Positions 1-10,930 of a stretch of 64,000 nucleotides of DNA are shown here, piece by piece. The stretch is from Juglans regia (lineage: Eukaryota; Streptophyta; Magnoliopsida; Fagales; Juglandaceae). Under the pieces are notes generated by a model. It made no database searches, was not told where the DNA came from, and worked only from the letters and a program-made list of their open reading frames with translations. Position 1 is the first letter of the stretch. The number at the start of each line of letters is the position of its first letter. The DNA lies in assembly GCF_001411555.2 (NCBI RefSeq), contig NC_049905.1:7035053-7099052 (forward strand). The letters are read 5' to 3'. Position numbers and translations under genes: made by a program.

Positions 1-390
1 CATGTTTATATATTTTTTTTGTGTATTCGGACTGTGCATTTTTATATATTTTAAATAATTTTTTTTACCTATAAAAAATGATCATGATATAAAAATAATA
101 AAAAAAATGTAAGATTTATTGCTATATATATATATATATATATATATGAAAATATAATTTTCTTAGGGGAAAAAACCAAAAGAAATATAACAGTTCGAAT
201 CATTCACGCACATTTTAATAGCCAGTCAACTATATGTGAACCAAATGTAACCAAATGTTACTAACGATGCTAACATGAAAGGTGAACCGACGTCGTATCC
301 TTCAAACGACACCCTTCCTCGTCATCGCTGTATTTTTTTTTTTTTTTTTTTGAAAAACCTTGTCGTTGCTCCATTTGGCCTAACCAGATT
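1..390. other. AT-rich 5' flank of the cis-prenyltransferase gene
   Basis: This stretch has no gene. It holds a (TA)n run at 122-147, a poly-T run near 333-351 and otherwise AT-rich sequence. The last 100 bases are the proximal promoter of the following gene. Confidence 0.6.
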
Positions 391-393
391 TGC

Positions 394-402
394 TATAAAA
401 AG
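394..402 (+). promoter_or_regulatory. TATA box of the cis-prenyltransferase gene
   Basis: TATAAAAAG lies 123 bp upstream of the ATG at 525. The sequence in between is rich in AGCAGCAG and purines and contains no ATG, as expected for a short 5' leader. Transcription probably starts near 425-430. This is inferred from position and consensus only. Confidence 0.6.
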
Positions 403-524
403 GGGCGATCTAAAGCCTCCAACGGTCAAGAGAAGCAGCAGCAGTTAGCAGAACAAGAACCAAGAAGCAGCAGAAGGTGAAGCAGAGTTCCGGTGGTGCC
501 TTAACCCTAGCCTAGACCAGGATA

Positions 525-3425
525 ATGCTATCCTTGTTGCTTCCAATTCCAGCCAATAACACTCTTATTCCCCTTAGACCCAATTCCTCTCGCTCTCGCC
601 GGACTGGAGCCGAATCTCACCCCTTCTCTCCGCTTCCTTCTCGTAAACTTCAAGGGCAGGTCGAAACAACTACCTTGGTCAAAGTAGCCCTCCGAGAAAA
701 TGTCAGAGAGGAGGGAAGAGGCGGAAACTCCATCGCCGGTGACTCACCGGAGGGAGAGCCTTTACCGGAGGATGTCCGGGAAGACATGATGCCGAAGCAT
801 GTGGCGGTTATCATGGACGGAAATGCGAGGTGGGCCAAACTGAGGAGGTTACCGACCTCGGCGGGACACGAGGCCGGTTCACGGTCCCTGCGGGAGCTCG
901 TTGAGCTCTGTTCCCACTGGGGGATCCGGGTTCTCACCGTTTTCGCCTTTTCTTACGACAATTGGATTCGGCCAAAGGTCCGTTTGCCTGTGTTTTCTTG
1001 TCGATGTTATGAGCAATTATCTTGATTACGAACGTGGATAGAGCGTTGATTTTAGCTCTCAATAAGCATAGGAATACTATTACGAACGTGCTTTTGTTGC
1101 CTTTGAACGTATGAATGAATGGCAGTGATTTTTGCTAGAGTACAACTTTTAGCAGCGTTTTTATGCTTTTTCATTTGGTAAGAATGTACACGTGGAACTT
1201 TTTTGAATGGCTGGTTTGCTTATTGTGCAGGTGGAGGTTGATTTCTTGATGACGTTGTTCGAAAGAGAGATCAAGTCACAACTTCAAAATTTTCTGAGGT
1301 AATTGTTACCAACTCTCTCTCCCTCTCATATAAAGTCATGTCGATTTACTTTTGTAGAATCTCTTTATGGCTGCAGTGCTTCTCTTTCCATTTTATCATT
1401 TTCTCGCTCATTAATTTTGTGTTGCATATTGTATATATTTTCTTTGCGAAGTTTAGGGGTGATTTCCAAGTGGTAGGTATAGGTTAAGTGATCCATGTGG
1501 AGCATGAGTAGTGAAAAAGGAATAGATTTTCGGTGTTGAGTTATTCTTCTGTCATCATGGGAGAGCTGTGATGGGGGCAATATGTAATTTCTGTATTCAT
1601 TAACAAGTTAGTGTTATGATGAGCCTTTTCAATCTAACAACTTAGTCAGAGATTATCATGTCCCAGTCTATTGGCCACTATTTTGGGACATTTCATATTC
1701 TTTTAGACATGTAAGGGTATACAGGATTCAAATTCAATAAACATCAAGGATGTGATTTGGGTTTGGAGCAACTGCCAAGACAAGAGTATCCTTGTGTTAA
1801 GGTAAGTGCTTCTATAAGATGTTAGAATCATGACCGATATGGAATTAGCCAATAGCGAGAGGTTGTAGATGTTATGCTTATAGCTTGTATCATATAAAAA
1901 ACGATATTTTTACTTGACATCTTATGTGTTATGTTAGAGCTTATGTGCATGATTATATGGGGTACAAAAGATATGCTACTTTTACTTAATTATGTAAGAG
2001 AGAGGCGTTGATGAAGTTAATTTAATCAAAGCTTTCCTTTACATAGGAAGGAAAAGGTTTGCGAATAACCTAGTTACCTATGGGTAGTGGAAGAATACAG
2101 AATGAGTTATGTTTCGGCCATTTCTTCTCCATTTAAGATGGCTGCACATACCCTTTTTGCTTCTGGCTGTGATGCTTTTAAGTTATTCTTGAAAGACCTC
2201 TTACTCTCAATGCTTGTATAGTGGTGCATTTTCCATCATAGCCCATCAGTTTTTACTTCTCTGGAAGAATTACCCTGCCCCAGCAGGTAACTTGGTTGCA
2301 CGGTGGTTCCTTTTTTCAAGGGGTTCAAATAGAGATGGGATGGCCCCACTTTCCAATTTGTTATTATTTCTCCCCATTCATAGAGTTCTCTAGCATTGTC
2401 AAACAAGGAAAACAATTTATGTAACTCTTCCGAGTTAGATACATGCATAAAATAAGAAAATCAGCTACGTTTTTTAACTTATTTTTCTGAGAAAATGAAG
2501 CAATGGATTTGATTTGGGTTAATTAGCAAAGTATCTTATAGAAAAGAGCTATAGTAAAAGTGGGAAAAAAATTGTACCCATTTGAGTGCTAGACTTCCTG
2601 ACTTACATCTGTAGTTCTTCGAGTTTCATTCCTCAATCAATTCTGATATCTTATAAATAGGATGAATGCTACTTGATTCATCAATTCTCCTTCAGCAAGT
2701 AGTTTGTAATTGTCAGCTGATCGTGTGACATTATTAGTGATGAGCTACGATTATATGTTCCTTATTAATCTATCTTTGTAAGTTCCTTATAGATTTATCA
2801 TGGGAAAAAGGTTCGAGGTAATCTCCTTTAGAAGCATGAATCTTCGCATATTCCATATTAGCAAGTAAAGCAATCACTTCCTAGGAGGCAGACCATTGCT
2901 TTGATTATATGGGATTGTTGGTGTTGGTCCTTTTGGATTCAATATTGAGATGATTGGTTTATCTACTTTTGCTTTTACAGGGAAGGCATTAAAATAAGTG
3001 TGATTGGTGATTCATCCAAGCTTCCAGAGTCTCTACAGAGATTGATAAGTGATGCAGAGGAGACCACAAAAAACAACTCTAGACTCCAACTCATTGTGGC
3101 AGTTAGCTACAGTGGGAAATATGACATCGTGCAAGCATGCAAAAGTATTGCTAGCAAAGTTAAAGATGGCGTTATTCAACTGGAAGACGTCGGTGAAGGT
3201 CTAATTGAACAGGAATTAGAAACAAACTGTACTGAATTTCCCTACCCTGATCTGCTAATACGAACCAGTGGCGAACAAAGAGTCAGCAACTTCCTGTTGT
3301 GGCAGCTGGCCTACACCGAGTTTTTCTTTGTGCAAGCACTCTGGCCTGATTTTGGGAAAGCTGAGTTTGTAGAGGCCCTAAAATCATTTCAGCAAAGACA
3401 GAGACGCTATGGTTCGCGCCATTAG
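525..3425 (+). CDS. Cis-prenyltransferase (dehydrodolichyl/polyprenyl diphosphate synthase), plastid-type
   Basis: Exons 525-977, 1231-1298 and 2981-3425 join in phase to 321 codons. The family condenses isopentenyl diphosphate onto an allylic primer in cis, making short or long polyprenyl diphosphates. Visible signatures are the P-loop region [14 protein letters not shown] near residues 92-105, with the catalytic Asp in MDGN; the SYDNW block; and near the C-terminus RTSGE followed by [14 protein letters not shown], whose Arg/Arg/Ser residues bind isopentenyl diphosphate in the family. The first 80 or so residues are rich in Ser, Arg and Pro without family similarity, so a plastid transit peptide is likely. 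Intron 2 is 1.7 kb. The first ATG in the frame is used. The family is clear; product chain length cannot be read from the sequence. The nearest Arabidopsis relatives I recall are the At5g58770-type enzymes. Confidence 0.93.
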
Positions 3426-3925
3426 TAGGCAGTTGCCAATTCCAAATGCATTGCATCCAATCCAAAAAGCTCGTACCAAGAGATAAACTTCTGTTCAGAT
3501 TATTCCATGGCCGGGCATTAATTCTATGAATCAATATACTAGCTAGTTCAACAGGTACCTAAACCAAATCAAGGTGCTGGATGTACATATAATAAACAAA
3601 CATATATCACTCTATTGCTTGGAATGATATATCTCTTATGCCTAAACAAGGGATGATTCGTATTGGTTAGAAACATGGGATAATTTACCATGGTAGTAAT
3701 CAATATCACTTAAGAAGCATAGTTGTCCACATGCTCATTTCACAGGGAAACAATATGCTTTACTCTCCTGGCTTAAACTCTGATCAATAGGACCGTTTGT
3801 AATTGAATTTTCATGTTACAGAGATCTCTGCTCCTAGGTTATCGGTTAGTTATTTTCTGCAGGAGCATGAACTAGCCACAAAGGAAGGGCAAAGAGCATC
3901 CACATTGGATTAGGCATTTCTAGAT

Positions 3926-4090
3926 GAGAAAAAATATTTGCAATCGTGAATTGTGTAACCATCACGTAATCGCTTTGAAAAAAGTGAATAAAACATGTGA
4001 TCTACATGAAAAAATTAATTTTTTAATAGTAAACTCTACTCTTTTTCAAAACGATTACGCGGCGTTTATGCACTTTACGATTATATATAG
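3926..4090. mobile_element. MITE, family A (CACTTTGAAAAA terminal inverted repeats)
   Basis: The left end reads TCGTGAATTGTG...ATCGCTTTGAAAAA and the right end is its imperfect inverse, ending CGTAAAGTGC...TCG. Related copies lie at 52728-52902 and 62108-62270. It has no coding capacity. Exact ends are approximate. Confidence 0.6.
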
Positions 4091-4680
4091 ATTGAGCCTT
4101 CTTTTATTTACCGCAGGTTTTTCCCTCGAATTTCTCTATTTTCTCTTCGCTTCCCTCCCAAGCCTTGCTTTCACTTGCATTTTCTCTTTGTTTTCTCTCT
4201 TTCGCAAATATCTTCTCTCCATTCGTCCTGAGATTTTTTGGTTTTGTCCCTCGATCCCCGTCGTTTGTGGTTTGTGTGATTTCCTCTCTGTTTCAACTTG
4301 GCTTAAGAACATTCGACAACAATCTCTCTCAATTTCGATTTCTTTGTATCGTTGAACACCATCCGTCACTCATCTTTTAGGGGTGAGAATCGACATCAAC
4401 AATGTCTCCAAAGTGCCTCCCTGTCACAGCACCACTCATTTTTGAATTTTTCCCTAGAGTGCCCCCATTGCATATCTATTTCACCCGAATCTATGGTATA
4501 ATTCAGGGACTTTATTTTTCATACTCACTGTGTGCTGGTTTTTACTTGTTTTTGGGGATGATTTTGATAGACTAGTGGTTGCCCAATGTTTGTGTCGTAG
4601 GTTTATTGTTAGAGGTTGATCAATTTATAGGATTTCATCGACACTGTTAGCTATAACAAAAAAGGTTAAGAATAAGGGTT

Positions 4681-4782
4681 AGCAAAAGAATATATTAAGT
4701 TTCAAGATTTGTAGATATGATTGTTGGATAAAATAATTAGTAAAAGAATATAGTTGATTTCAAGAATTGTAGATATGATTGT
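4681..4782. repeat. Imperfect tandem duplication, 58-bp period
   Basis: AGCAAAAGAATATATT...TAGATATGATTGT at 4681-4724 recurs as AGTAAAAGAATATAGTT...TAGATATGATTGT at 4739-4782 with a few substitutions. Confidence 0.7.
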
Positions 4783-4856
4783 AAATGATGTTGATAGATG
4801 AGTCCCTGACACTATGTGAGTCCCATTAAACCTCCATTGCCAAAGTGGATTGAGGG

Positions 4857-5687
4857 TAGGCCTGTGCAAAAAACTCGTTTGACCTGACCCGCACGCAAAA
4901 TTCGACCAGATTCGACCCGCATTGAAAAATCGATTTAAAGTTTGAACTGATAATCAGGTTCGACATGTAAAACCCACTAACAACCCGCCTCTTAAAATAG
5001 CCCACGTTTTATATGTTTTCATATGAAACCCTAGCCAAACAACTAGCCCCTTCTCTTTGCATCTCCAGTGCGCCACAGTTCCCCTTTCCCCACTTCTCTT
5101 CGCCAGTTTCTGTTTGGTTGCAGAGCAGCTTTGGTGGAGGCAACACCGAGAACTGTGCCTGCATTGAGAGATGGGGTTGGGGCTGTCTCTGGGCTGGTCT
5201 TTCAAGGGAACCAAGCGGAGGATCTACAGGCCGAAGCAAGGGCCATGTCTCGTGCCATCAATGCCTCCGTCTATAGTCCCAAGCTTCTTGCCCTCAAATA
5301 CGGCTCTCGCGCATTTAAGGTTGTTTTTGTTTCTTTTTTCTTTTTTCTATTTCGCCAATAAATGTTATTTGATTGATTTTCGACCTTTGCCCACCTGAGT
5401 ATCTTTGTGTGGCTGTCGATTCCCTGGTTCTGTTGAATGTGTTAGATTTCATATTACTTCAATGTATTTCTTGTCCAGAGTTTGGATCAAAATCATGTGA
5501 CTCGATAATGATGATGAAGAATCAGAGTTTGGATCATTAAGTGATGGTTTTGGGCATGAAGCATTGAAGGTTCCAGCGTGTTCTTACGAGGTTGGGTTGA
5601 CCCGACTCGGGTCGGATCTGGCCGATTTGTGCTGTGATTGGGGGCCGAATCGGGTCGGGCACAACCATAACTCAGGTTGCAGGCCTA
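4857..5687. mobile_element. Non-autonomous hAT-like element carrying a host gene fragment
   Basis: The 831-bp element begins TAGGCCTGTGC and ends, read inverted, TAGGCCTGCAACC. It is flanked by 8-bp target duplications ATTGAGGG (4849-4856) and ATTAAGGG (5688-5695), one mismatch apart. Subterminal regions contain repeated GACCCG/CGGGTC motifs typical of this kind of end. No transposase is present. The middle, about 5030-5330, resembles part of a plant ABC1-type kinase gene (see the separate entry). A further copy of the left end lies at 61282-61390. Confidence 0.75.
5030..5325 (+). pseudogene. Captured fragment of an ABC1/aarF-type kinase gene (first exon)
   Basis: The frame from 5068 reads AALVEATPRTVPA, then DLQAEARAMSRAINASVYSP and LALKYGSRAFK, and ends at AAG|GTTGTTTTTG, which looks like an exon end with its donor. 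From memory this matches the region just upstream of the kinase-like domain in plastid ABC1K proteins (ABC1K3/At1g79600 type). No kinase domain follows; stops appear within 40 codons. It lies inside the hAT-like element. The family match is recalled, not searched; the fragment cannot encode a kinase. Confidence 0.5.
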
Positions 5688-5695
5688 ATTAAGGG

Positions 5696-6271
5696 TGAGG
5701 TAAAAATACAACTTTTGATGGTTATATTGATGCAATGTCTAAAAAAGAATAGAGAAAGATGGAAAAGGCTAGAAGAAAAGAAAGTTCTAGAGAAAGAGAG
5801 AAAAGAAGAAGAAATAGGGAGAAGAATGAAGAGGTAATTGGGAAATTAAAACACTTTTTGGAGTACAATAATCCTTTAATTGATTAATAAATGTCCTAAT
5901 ATATTTAGAGCTTTTAAATATTTTAAACAAATATAATGAAGTCCTAATTTAACTCCAAGTGTGATGTGTGTATGCACTTCATTTGTCAACGTTGTGAATT
6001 ATGTTATTCATTTGATGGACCTGAACCTCTTTTCTCAATACCCATTATTCGTTGAAAGTTTATTGACAGGGATGCATCAAAAAACTCTTTTGTATTTTTT
6101 ATTATCTGCCAATCACTTAATATTATATCCAAATAAGATAAAATAATAATAATTAACAATAGGAATGTTCACAATACTAGTTGGAGAGAGAGCTTAACCA
6201 AACTACCAAAGCCAAAGTTAAAATTTGATTAAAACTAGATGTTTTGGCTAAAAGTCAAAGTCATTCAAGTA
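5696..6271. other. AT-rich spacer, nothing recognised
   Basis: It includes a purine-rich AAAGAAGAAAGAA stretch at 5730-5835 that gives a spurious Lys/Glu-rich frame, and otherwise AT-rich sequence. I see no gene. Confidence 0.5.
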
Positions 6272-6367
6272 TAACTCCACATTGGACTAAGAATCTATAA
6301 GCCAAAATAATGATATAATATTTTTTTTAATTTTGTTTTTATATTTTTAAATCCGAACTATCGAGAG

Positions 6368-6712
6368 CCCACAATCTAAATACGAAACAAGTTTGAAAAT
6401 TAAATCCAAAGCATACACCAATAGCCCCACAATTCAAATACAAAACAATATCTGAAATTAAATCCAAACTGTCCAGCCATGAACCCACAATCAAAATAGA
6501 AAACAAGTTTGGAAATTAAATCCAAACCACACACCAACTGTCTCACAATTCAAATACAATACAATATCTGAAATTAAATTCAAATTGTCCAACAATGTTC
6601 CCACAATCCAAATACAAAACAAGTTTGGAAATTAAATCCAAACCATACACCAACAGCCCCACAAACCAAATACAAATTAAGGTTTGAAATTAAATCCAAA
6701 CCATATCAGTAT
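6368..6712. repeat. 58-bp tandem repeat, six copies alternating in two forms
   Basis: Units start near 6368, 6425, 6484, 6541, 6599 and 6656. Odd units carry ACAAGTTTGGAAATTAAATCC and even units ACAATATCTGAAATTAAATCC, so the true period is a dimer of about 116 bp. Each unit begins CCCACAATC or CACAATTC. It lies in the left part of the Harbinger-like element. Confidence 0.85.
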
Positions 6713-6951
6713 ATCATATATTTCCAGCTGCCAAAATTTGAAACATTTACCAAAAATCAATATTAAACAAAAAATCAGATCTCATAGTTGTTGCCCAGCC
6801 ACGTGTCTCCATAACATATGGTTGGGCAATCACTAAAATCACTAATATTGCAAATTTGCCCAACAGTTACACACTTCTATGAGGTGTGGATGGAGATGTA
6901 GATATACCTCCAAAATTATTCTTTGATGCCTCATAATTTTCTCTCTGAATA

Positions 6952-8040
6952 TTAAGGAAATAGTCTTGCTACATGGCATTCACGCCAGCAACTAGCAAGA
7001 CCCATGCTCATAATTTTTGGCTTGAACTTTTTCTTCTCAAGTTCATGTTGTTTAGTGAAACTGCCATCTACCTTCATCACTATTGCTCTTCTCTCTATTA
7101 TACACAAGTGTCTATCATCTTTCATTCGATCTAAGGCCATTTTGATATCAGCATCAGTAGATTCCCAGGACTTCCACTTCTGCCCCGTTTCTTTCTCAGC
7201 TCTTTTGCCTGGAGATCTCTTAATTAGAACCTCCACGTTCTCCTCCACAGAGTCATCGACAACTGGACTTGACTGCTCAACGGTTGGACGTTTATACTGT
7301 AGCCTTCTCCTCGTATTCATTTTCATCATGTGTTTCTATCATTTCAGTATTTCAGTTGGTGTCTCAAAAGACACCAATATTGCTTCATTGTGAAGTTCAC
7401 TTTCTTTATCTCTTTGTACATAAGTTTTACCTTCTTAATCTATAAAACAGTAGAAATATTGTTAGTTTATAAATCAGTCTTATAGAATTGCATAATTTAA
7501 GGAAAAGAATACATACCTTATCTTGCTCTGTGGCATTACTCTGGTGCAACGATTCTACCTGTGCTAAAGATGCACAAAACTTATTTGTGTATTTTTTAAT
7601 TGAGGACCAACTATTCATCAATGACTCTACAAAATGTTCAACACTGTTTGGTTTCTTATACTCATGATAAAACTCATAAATTATTTCCTACATTTGAGTG
7701 GATTTTTATCAATACCCCGTATGGCATCAATGCTAATGTTGATCCAAGCGAAGACAATGGGTTATCTTCCTCTACAGTGAAAGATGCAACTTTTTTAACA
7801 TTTTTTAGTAGGTGGCCACTTTTCACCAATAAAGGGGGTAGCTTGGACCACAACATTAGAATTTTGCGCGAACGTTGAGGTGCTATTAGAACCTTGTCCA
7901 CCACTTTGTAAGAGAGTGGTGAAGAAGGGATCATCGTCGAATGGTGTGTCCATCATGCTCAAAACTGTCCAACCATGAGCATAGAGCAAAGAAAAAAAAC
8001 TGGTGCTTAAAAACTGGCCATATTGTATTAATTCTCTCAT
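6952..8040 (-). pseudogene. Harbinger-associated Myb-like protein pseudogene (GST T3-like annotation class)
   Basis: Three broken frames line up in order on the minus strand. The first (8040 downward) has DTPFDDDPFFTTLLQSG and GSN. A frame from about 7800 reads FTVEEDNPLSSL, the start of the Myb/trihelix domain. One from 7621 reads LMNSWSSIKKYTNKFCASLAQVESLHQS, its end. The last, 7329-6952, is Lys/Glu-rich with a C-terminal coiled region (IERRAIVMKVDGSF). This order matches the plant proteins often named glutathione S-transferase T3-like, the DNA-binding partner of Harbinger transposases. Frameshifts and stops (for example after SNVGNNL) show it is dead. Confidence 0.65.
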
Positions 8041-8233
8041 GGTTTTGTAAATAAAAACAGTAAATTAAATATAATAAAATCAACAACACTGTCCCAACAC
8101 AGACCAACTGCCATACCAAAGCACTAAACCAACAAAACCCAAAGCAAGATTGTATGGCACAAGCACTAGGCCTAAGAAGTAAGACAACACTTTAAGAAAA
8201 ACACAAATCAGTAACACTAACAATTGCACAAAT

Positions 8234-8366
8234 CTATAGGCTTACCATCTTTGTGAACCTATCTTATATTTTTATTTTCAAAAATATATGTGCTTTGTAA
8301 AAATTCACTTGACCTTGGTTATACTCTATAGGCTTATCATCTTTGTGAACTTGTCTTATATTCATG
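8234..8366. repeat. Two 42-bp direct repeats
   Basis: TCTATAGGCTTACCATCTTT... at 8234-8275 recurs as TCTATAGGCTTATCATCTTT... at 8324-8366 with few changes, 91 bp apart, in the non-coding body of the Harbinger-like element. Confidence 0.75.
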
Positions 8367-9117
8367 TTTGCTCCCTTTGCCTCCTAATGTTGCTTATGGA
8401 ACTTCACATGTAGCTGTACTCAAATAATTTCTTTAGACACAGATATGGTGTTTGGCTTTGGACCTCTGAGAGTTATAGTGTCCACTTTTATCAAGTGTAT
8501 ACCCTTAAATTGTAAAAATGTTATGTTGGAATTAAATCAAACAATATAATAAGGAGTGAGAGTGTCAAACGCTTTCAAGAGATTTTACATTTGTTTGCAA
8601 AAGGAACATGTAAATATATTGGGTTTTCATTATATTGGATTTTTATCTAAGAGTGGTGTTACATTCATCAAGCTATAAAATGATTGAGTTGTTTGTCATC
8701 CTATTTTGTGCGTGAATCTTCAATACTTGCTGGCTTGAAGTTGATAACATGTATGAACCTTTATGTTTTTAATAGACATAAATAAGTGGTGTCTTTCTAA
8801 TTCTAGTGTTTTGTTTAGGCAACCGAAAATTTTAGTGATAAAAATAAGAGGCATAGCACAAGTACAATTGGTTTGTGAGACTTTTGGATACTGCACCTCA
8901 TTTATATATGCATTGTAAGCATGTCTACCAAAGAAAGTGAATTAAGAATAATTTAACTTACAAGATAAAGGGAGTATAAGAATTTAAACAAAACATTACA
9001 AAACAACAAGTTTCTCTATGAGCAATAAAGCCTATACATTTCTCAAAAATGATGGATCCATTAGTGTAGATCAAAGAGTTTGAGGAAATATAAATCCAAT
9101 AAATATTTTAACCATAT

Positions 9118-9723
9118 TAGGGGTGGGCAATGGGGGACTGCACCCTCCCTCACATGGGCAGGAGGGCTATCCCGCACTGCCGATGCAGGGGCAGGGCCCC
9201 CGCCCCGCAAGGAGAATGCCCAGCGGGAGCGGGCTAACCCCAACGAGGCCCTGCCCTGCCCCCCACTTCGCTCCGCTATATATAAAATAATAAATTTTAA
9301 ATATTTATATAAATAAATATATTGCGTATAGATATATACAATTTATTGAAAATTTGAAATTGTATTCAAATTACTGGATTGTCTTGGTCCTTTATGCTAC
9401 TTTTATATAGGAGGTCAAAATAATACAATTGTTATACATTGCTTAAGTATAATTATTGTATTGCCTTGGCCTCCTATATAAAAGTTAGCTTAGGAGGTCA
9501 CAACAATTCAAAATATAACTCTAATGAGTTTAAATTCTTTTTATTTTTATAAATTTTAATTTATAATTTAAAAATTATATTATAATTTGGGTCCAAAAAT
9601 AATTTTTTGACCCAATTGGGTAAGTATTGGGTGGATAAGATTTTCAACCTCGCGTCTCGGGGGCAAGAGGTGGGGTGTGGGGAAGAGTCCACCTCGCCTC
9701 ACACCATGCGGATATCACCTCTA
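9118..9723. mobile_element. Non-autonomous hAT element with GC-rich ends
   Basis: The 606-bp element begins TAGGGGTGGGCAATG and ends, inverted, TAGAGGTGATATCC. Target duplications are AACCATAT (9110-9117) and AATCATAT (9724-9731), 7 of 8 identical. About 150 bp at the left and 90 bp at the right are strongly GC-rich (GGGGCAGGGCCCCCGCC; GGGGGCAAGAGGTGGGG), while the middle is AT-rich. It is the same family as 58677-59191. Two short open frames over the left end are artefacts of GC content. Confidence 0.8.
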
Positions 9724-10930
9724 AATCATATATTACAATTATATCTCAGAACGTGAAGAACTTAGTTAAATATTAACTACGATCACTCCAACTATTTAGC
9801 TAAATATTAATTAACATAAATGGAAGGGGTTGAGACCAATAGCAATGCACAACCTCGAGTTTTTGACAGCTTGTGTTCTAATTGACTCAAAGGGAAAATA
9901 TTCTTTTCACGTTCTCTTACAAATATTCCACACACAAGCTTGGACAACACTTTTTACCCCAACTGCATTGTTCATTTTTAAATATTGAAAGGGGTTTAGA
10001 CCAATAGAACAACATACACTCAATCTCATAGAAAGAGGCAGACAAAGACTAAAATCAAACCCAAAAACACAAGCAGTCAAATACCAAAAAAAATCATCGA
10101 GAGAAACCCTCCTCAATAGAAGATTTCCAGCCTACACAATTTCAAAACCAATTCAAGCACATAGAAACATGGGAAAAACCCCCATTAAAATTCAAGCACA
10201 CGTATGCACAAGCAATGTAAAAAAAACCTCGAGTTATAGTTGAAGATCAGACAACAAGAAGAGGTTGCAACTATGAAATCCTAGCTAAACTACTTTCCAG
10301 AACATTATTTTGAGCGAATGGTGAAGATTCTCTTACTAGAAAAACGATGGGGAAAGATTCACTGTTTCAAACACTAGCCTCTTTCTAGAGAGACAGAGAG
10401 ACAGAGAGTTGGTTCTTAAATATTTTGTTGGTGAAGATATTCAAAATTACGGACAACAATAGTTGCAATTCTGGAATAGAGAAAGTGAGAGAAAGGGAGA
10501 GAAAATGGACAAAAAGTAAGAGAAAGATGAAGGAAGTGAAATACGCGAGAGAGCGGCAGCAAGCAATTGATGAATTTTAATTGAATAAAATAAAATTTGG
10601 TTCCCAAACAGTATCTACCATCTAGCCAAATATGGTCAGTCCCTTCGATTTACTATAGCTGAAAGCCTAACTTTTTTTCCTTTCGGCTAGTTCAATGTAA
10701 GACTTAGTGTGAAATGAGCCAAATTTTAATTTGCATGCCAGTACTAGAAGATGTTATACACAAAGCTGCGTATTACAGTAGCTGATTCCCATACGCTACA
10801 ATGGTGTTCAACAGTAACAAATTGGGAAAGCTTGGAGCGAAATGGTTCGCCTCATTGTCATAAGAGCTACACAAAATACATACATGCATACATAAGTGCA
10901 AATTCTACTGGATTTGTGAAGACAAATCTA

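Larger units (their letters stand above)
3430..4848. other. Intergenic region with MITE and tandem duplication
   Basis: No gene is recognised. It holds the 3' flank of the cis-prenyltransferase gene, a MITE at about 3926-4090, and a pyrimidine-rich block at 4090-4380 that looks like a 5' leader but has no convincing coding frame. A 44-bp sequence is duplicated at 4681-4724 and 4739-4782. Confidence 0.5.
6272..10706 (-). mobile_element. Decayed PIF/Harbinger-type element
   Basis: The left end TAACTCCACATTGGACTA and the inverted right end TAAGTCTTACATTGAACTA match over about 18 bases, a terminal motif common in plant Harbinger MITEs (CATTGGACTA-like). Inside are a tandem repeat (6368-6710), a Myb-like accessory pseudogene (6952-8040, minus strand) and an inserted hAT element (9118-9723). 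The right end, about 10440-10620, shares a TCTCTC-rich block and CCAAACAGTA motif with 63115-63240, probably another family member. I found no transposase frame. Boundaries and target duplication are uncertain. Confidence 0.5.

Noticed and set aside
3924..4380. 143-codon frame with hydrophobic content
   Set aside because: The first part is a MITE; the rest is a pyrimidine-rich stretch where Phe/Leu/Ser codons arise by composition. Three overlapping frames exist and none has family features.
7004..7393. 129-codon plus-strand frame
   Set aside because: It is the antisense of the Harbinger Myb-like pseudogene, whose minus-strand translation has recognisable motifs.
9061..9316. Open frames on both strands over the GC-rich block (Pro/Arg/Ala-rich)
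   Set aside because: They cover the GC-rich arm of a hAT element; stop-free length follows from GC content and there is no domain.
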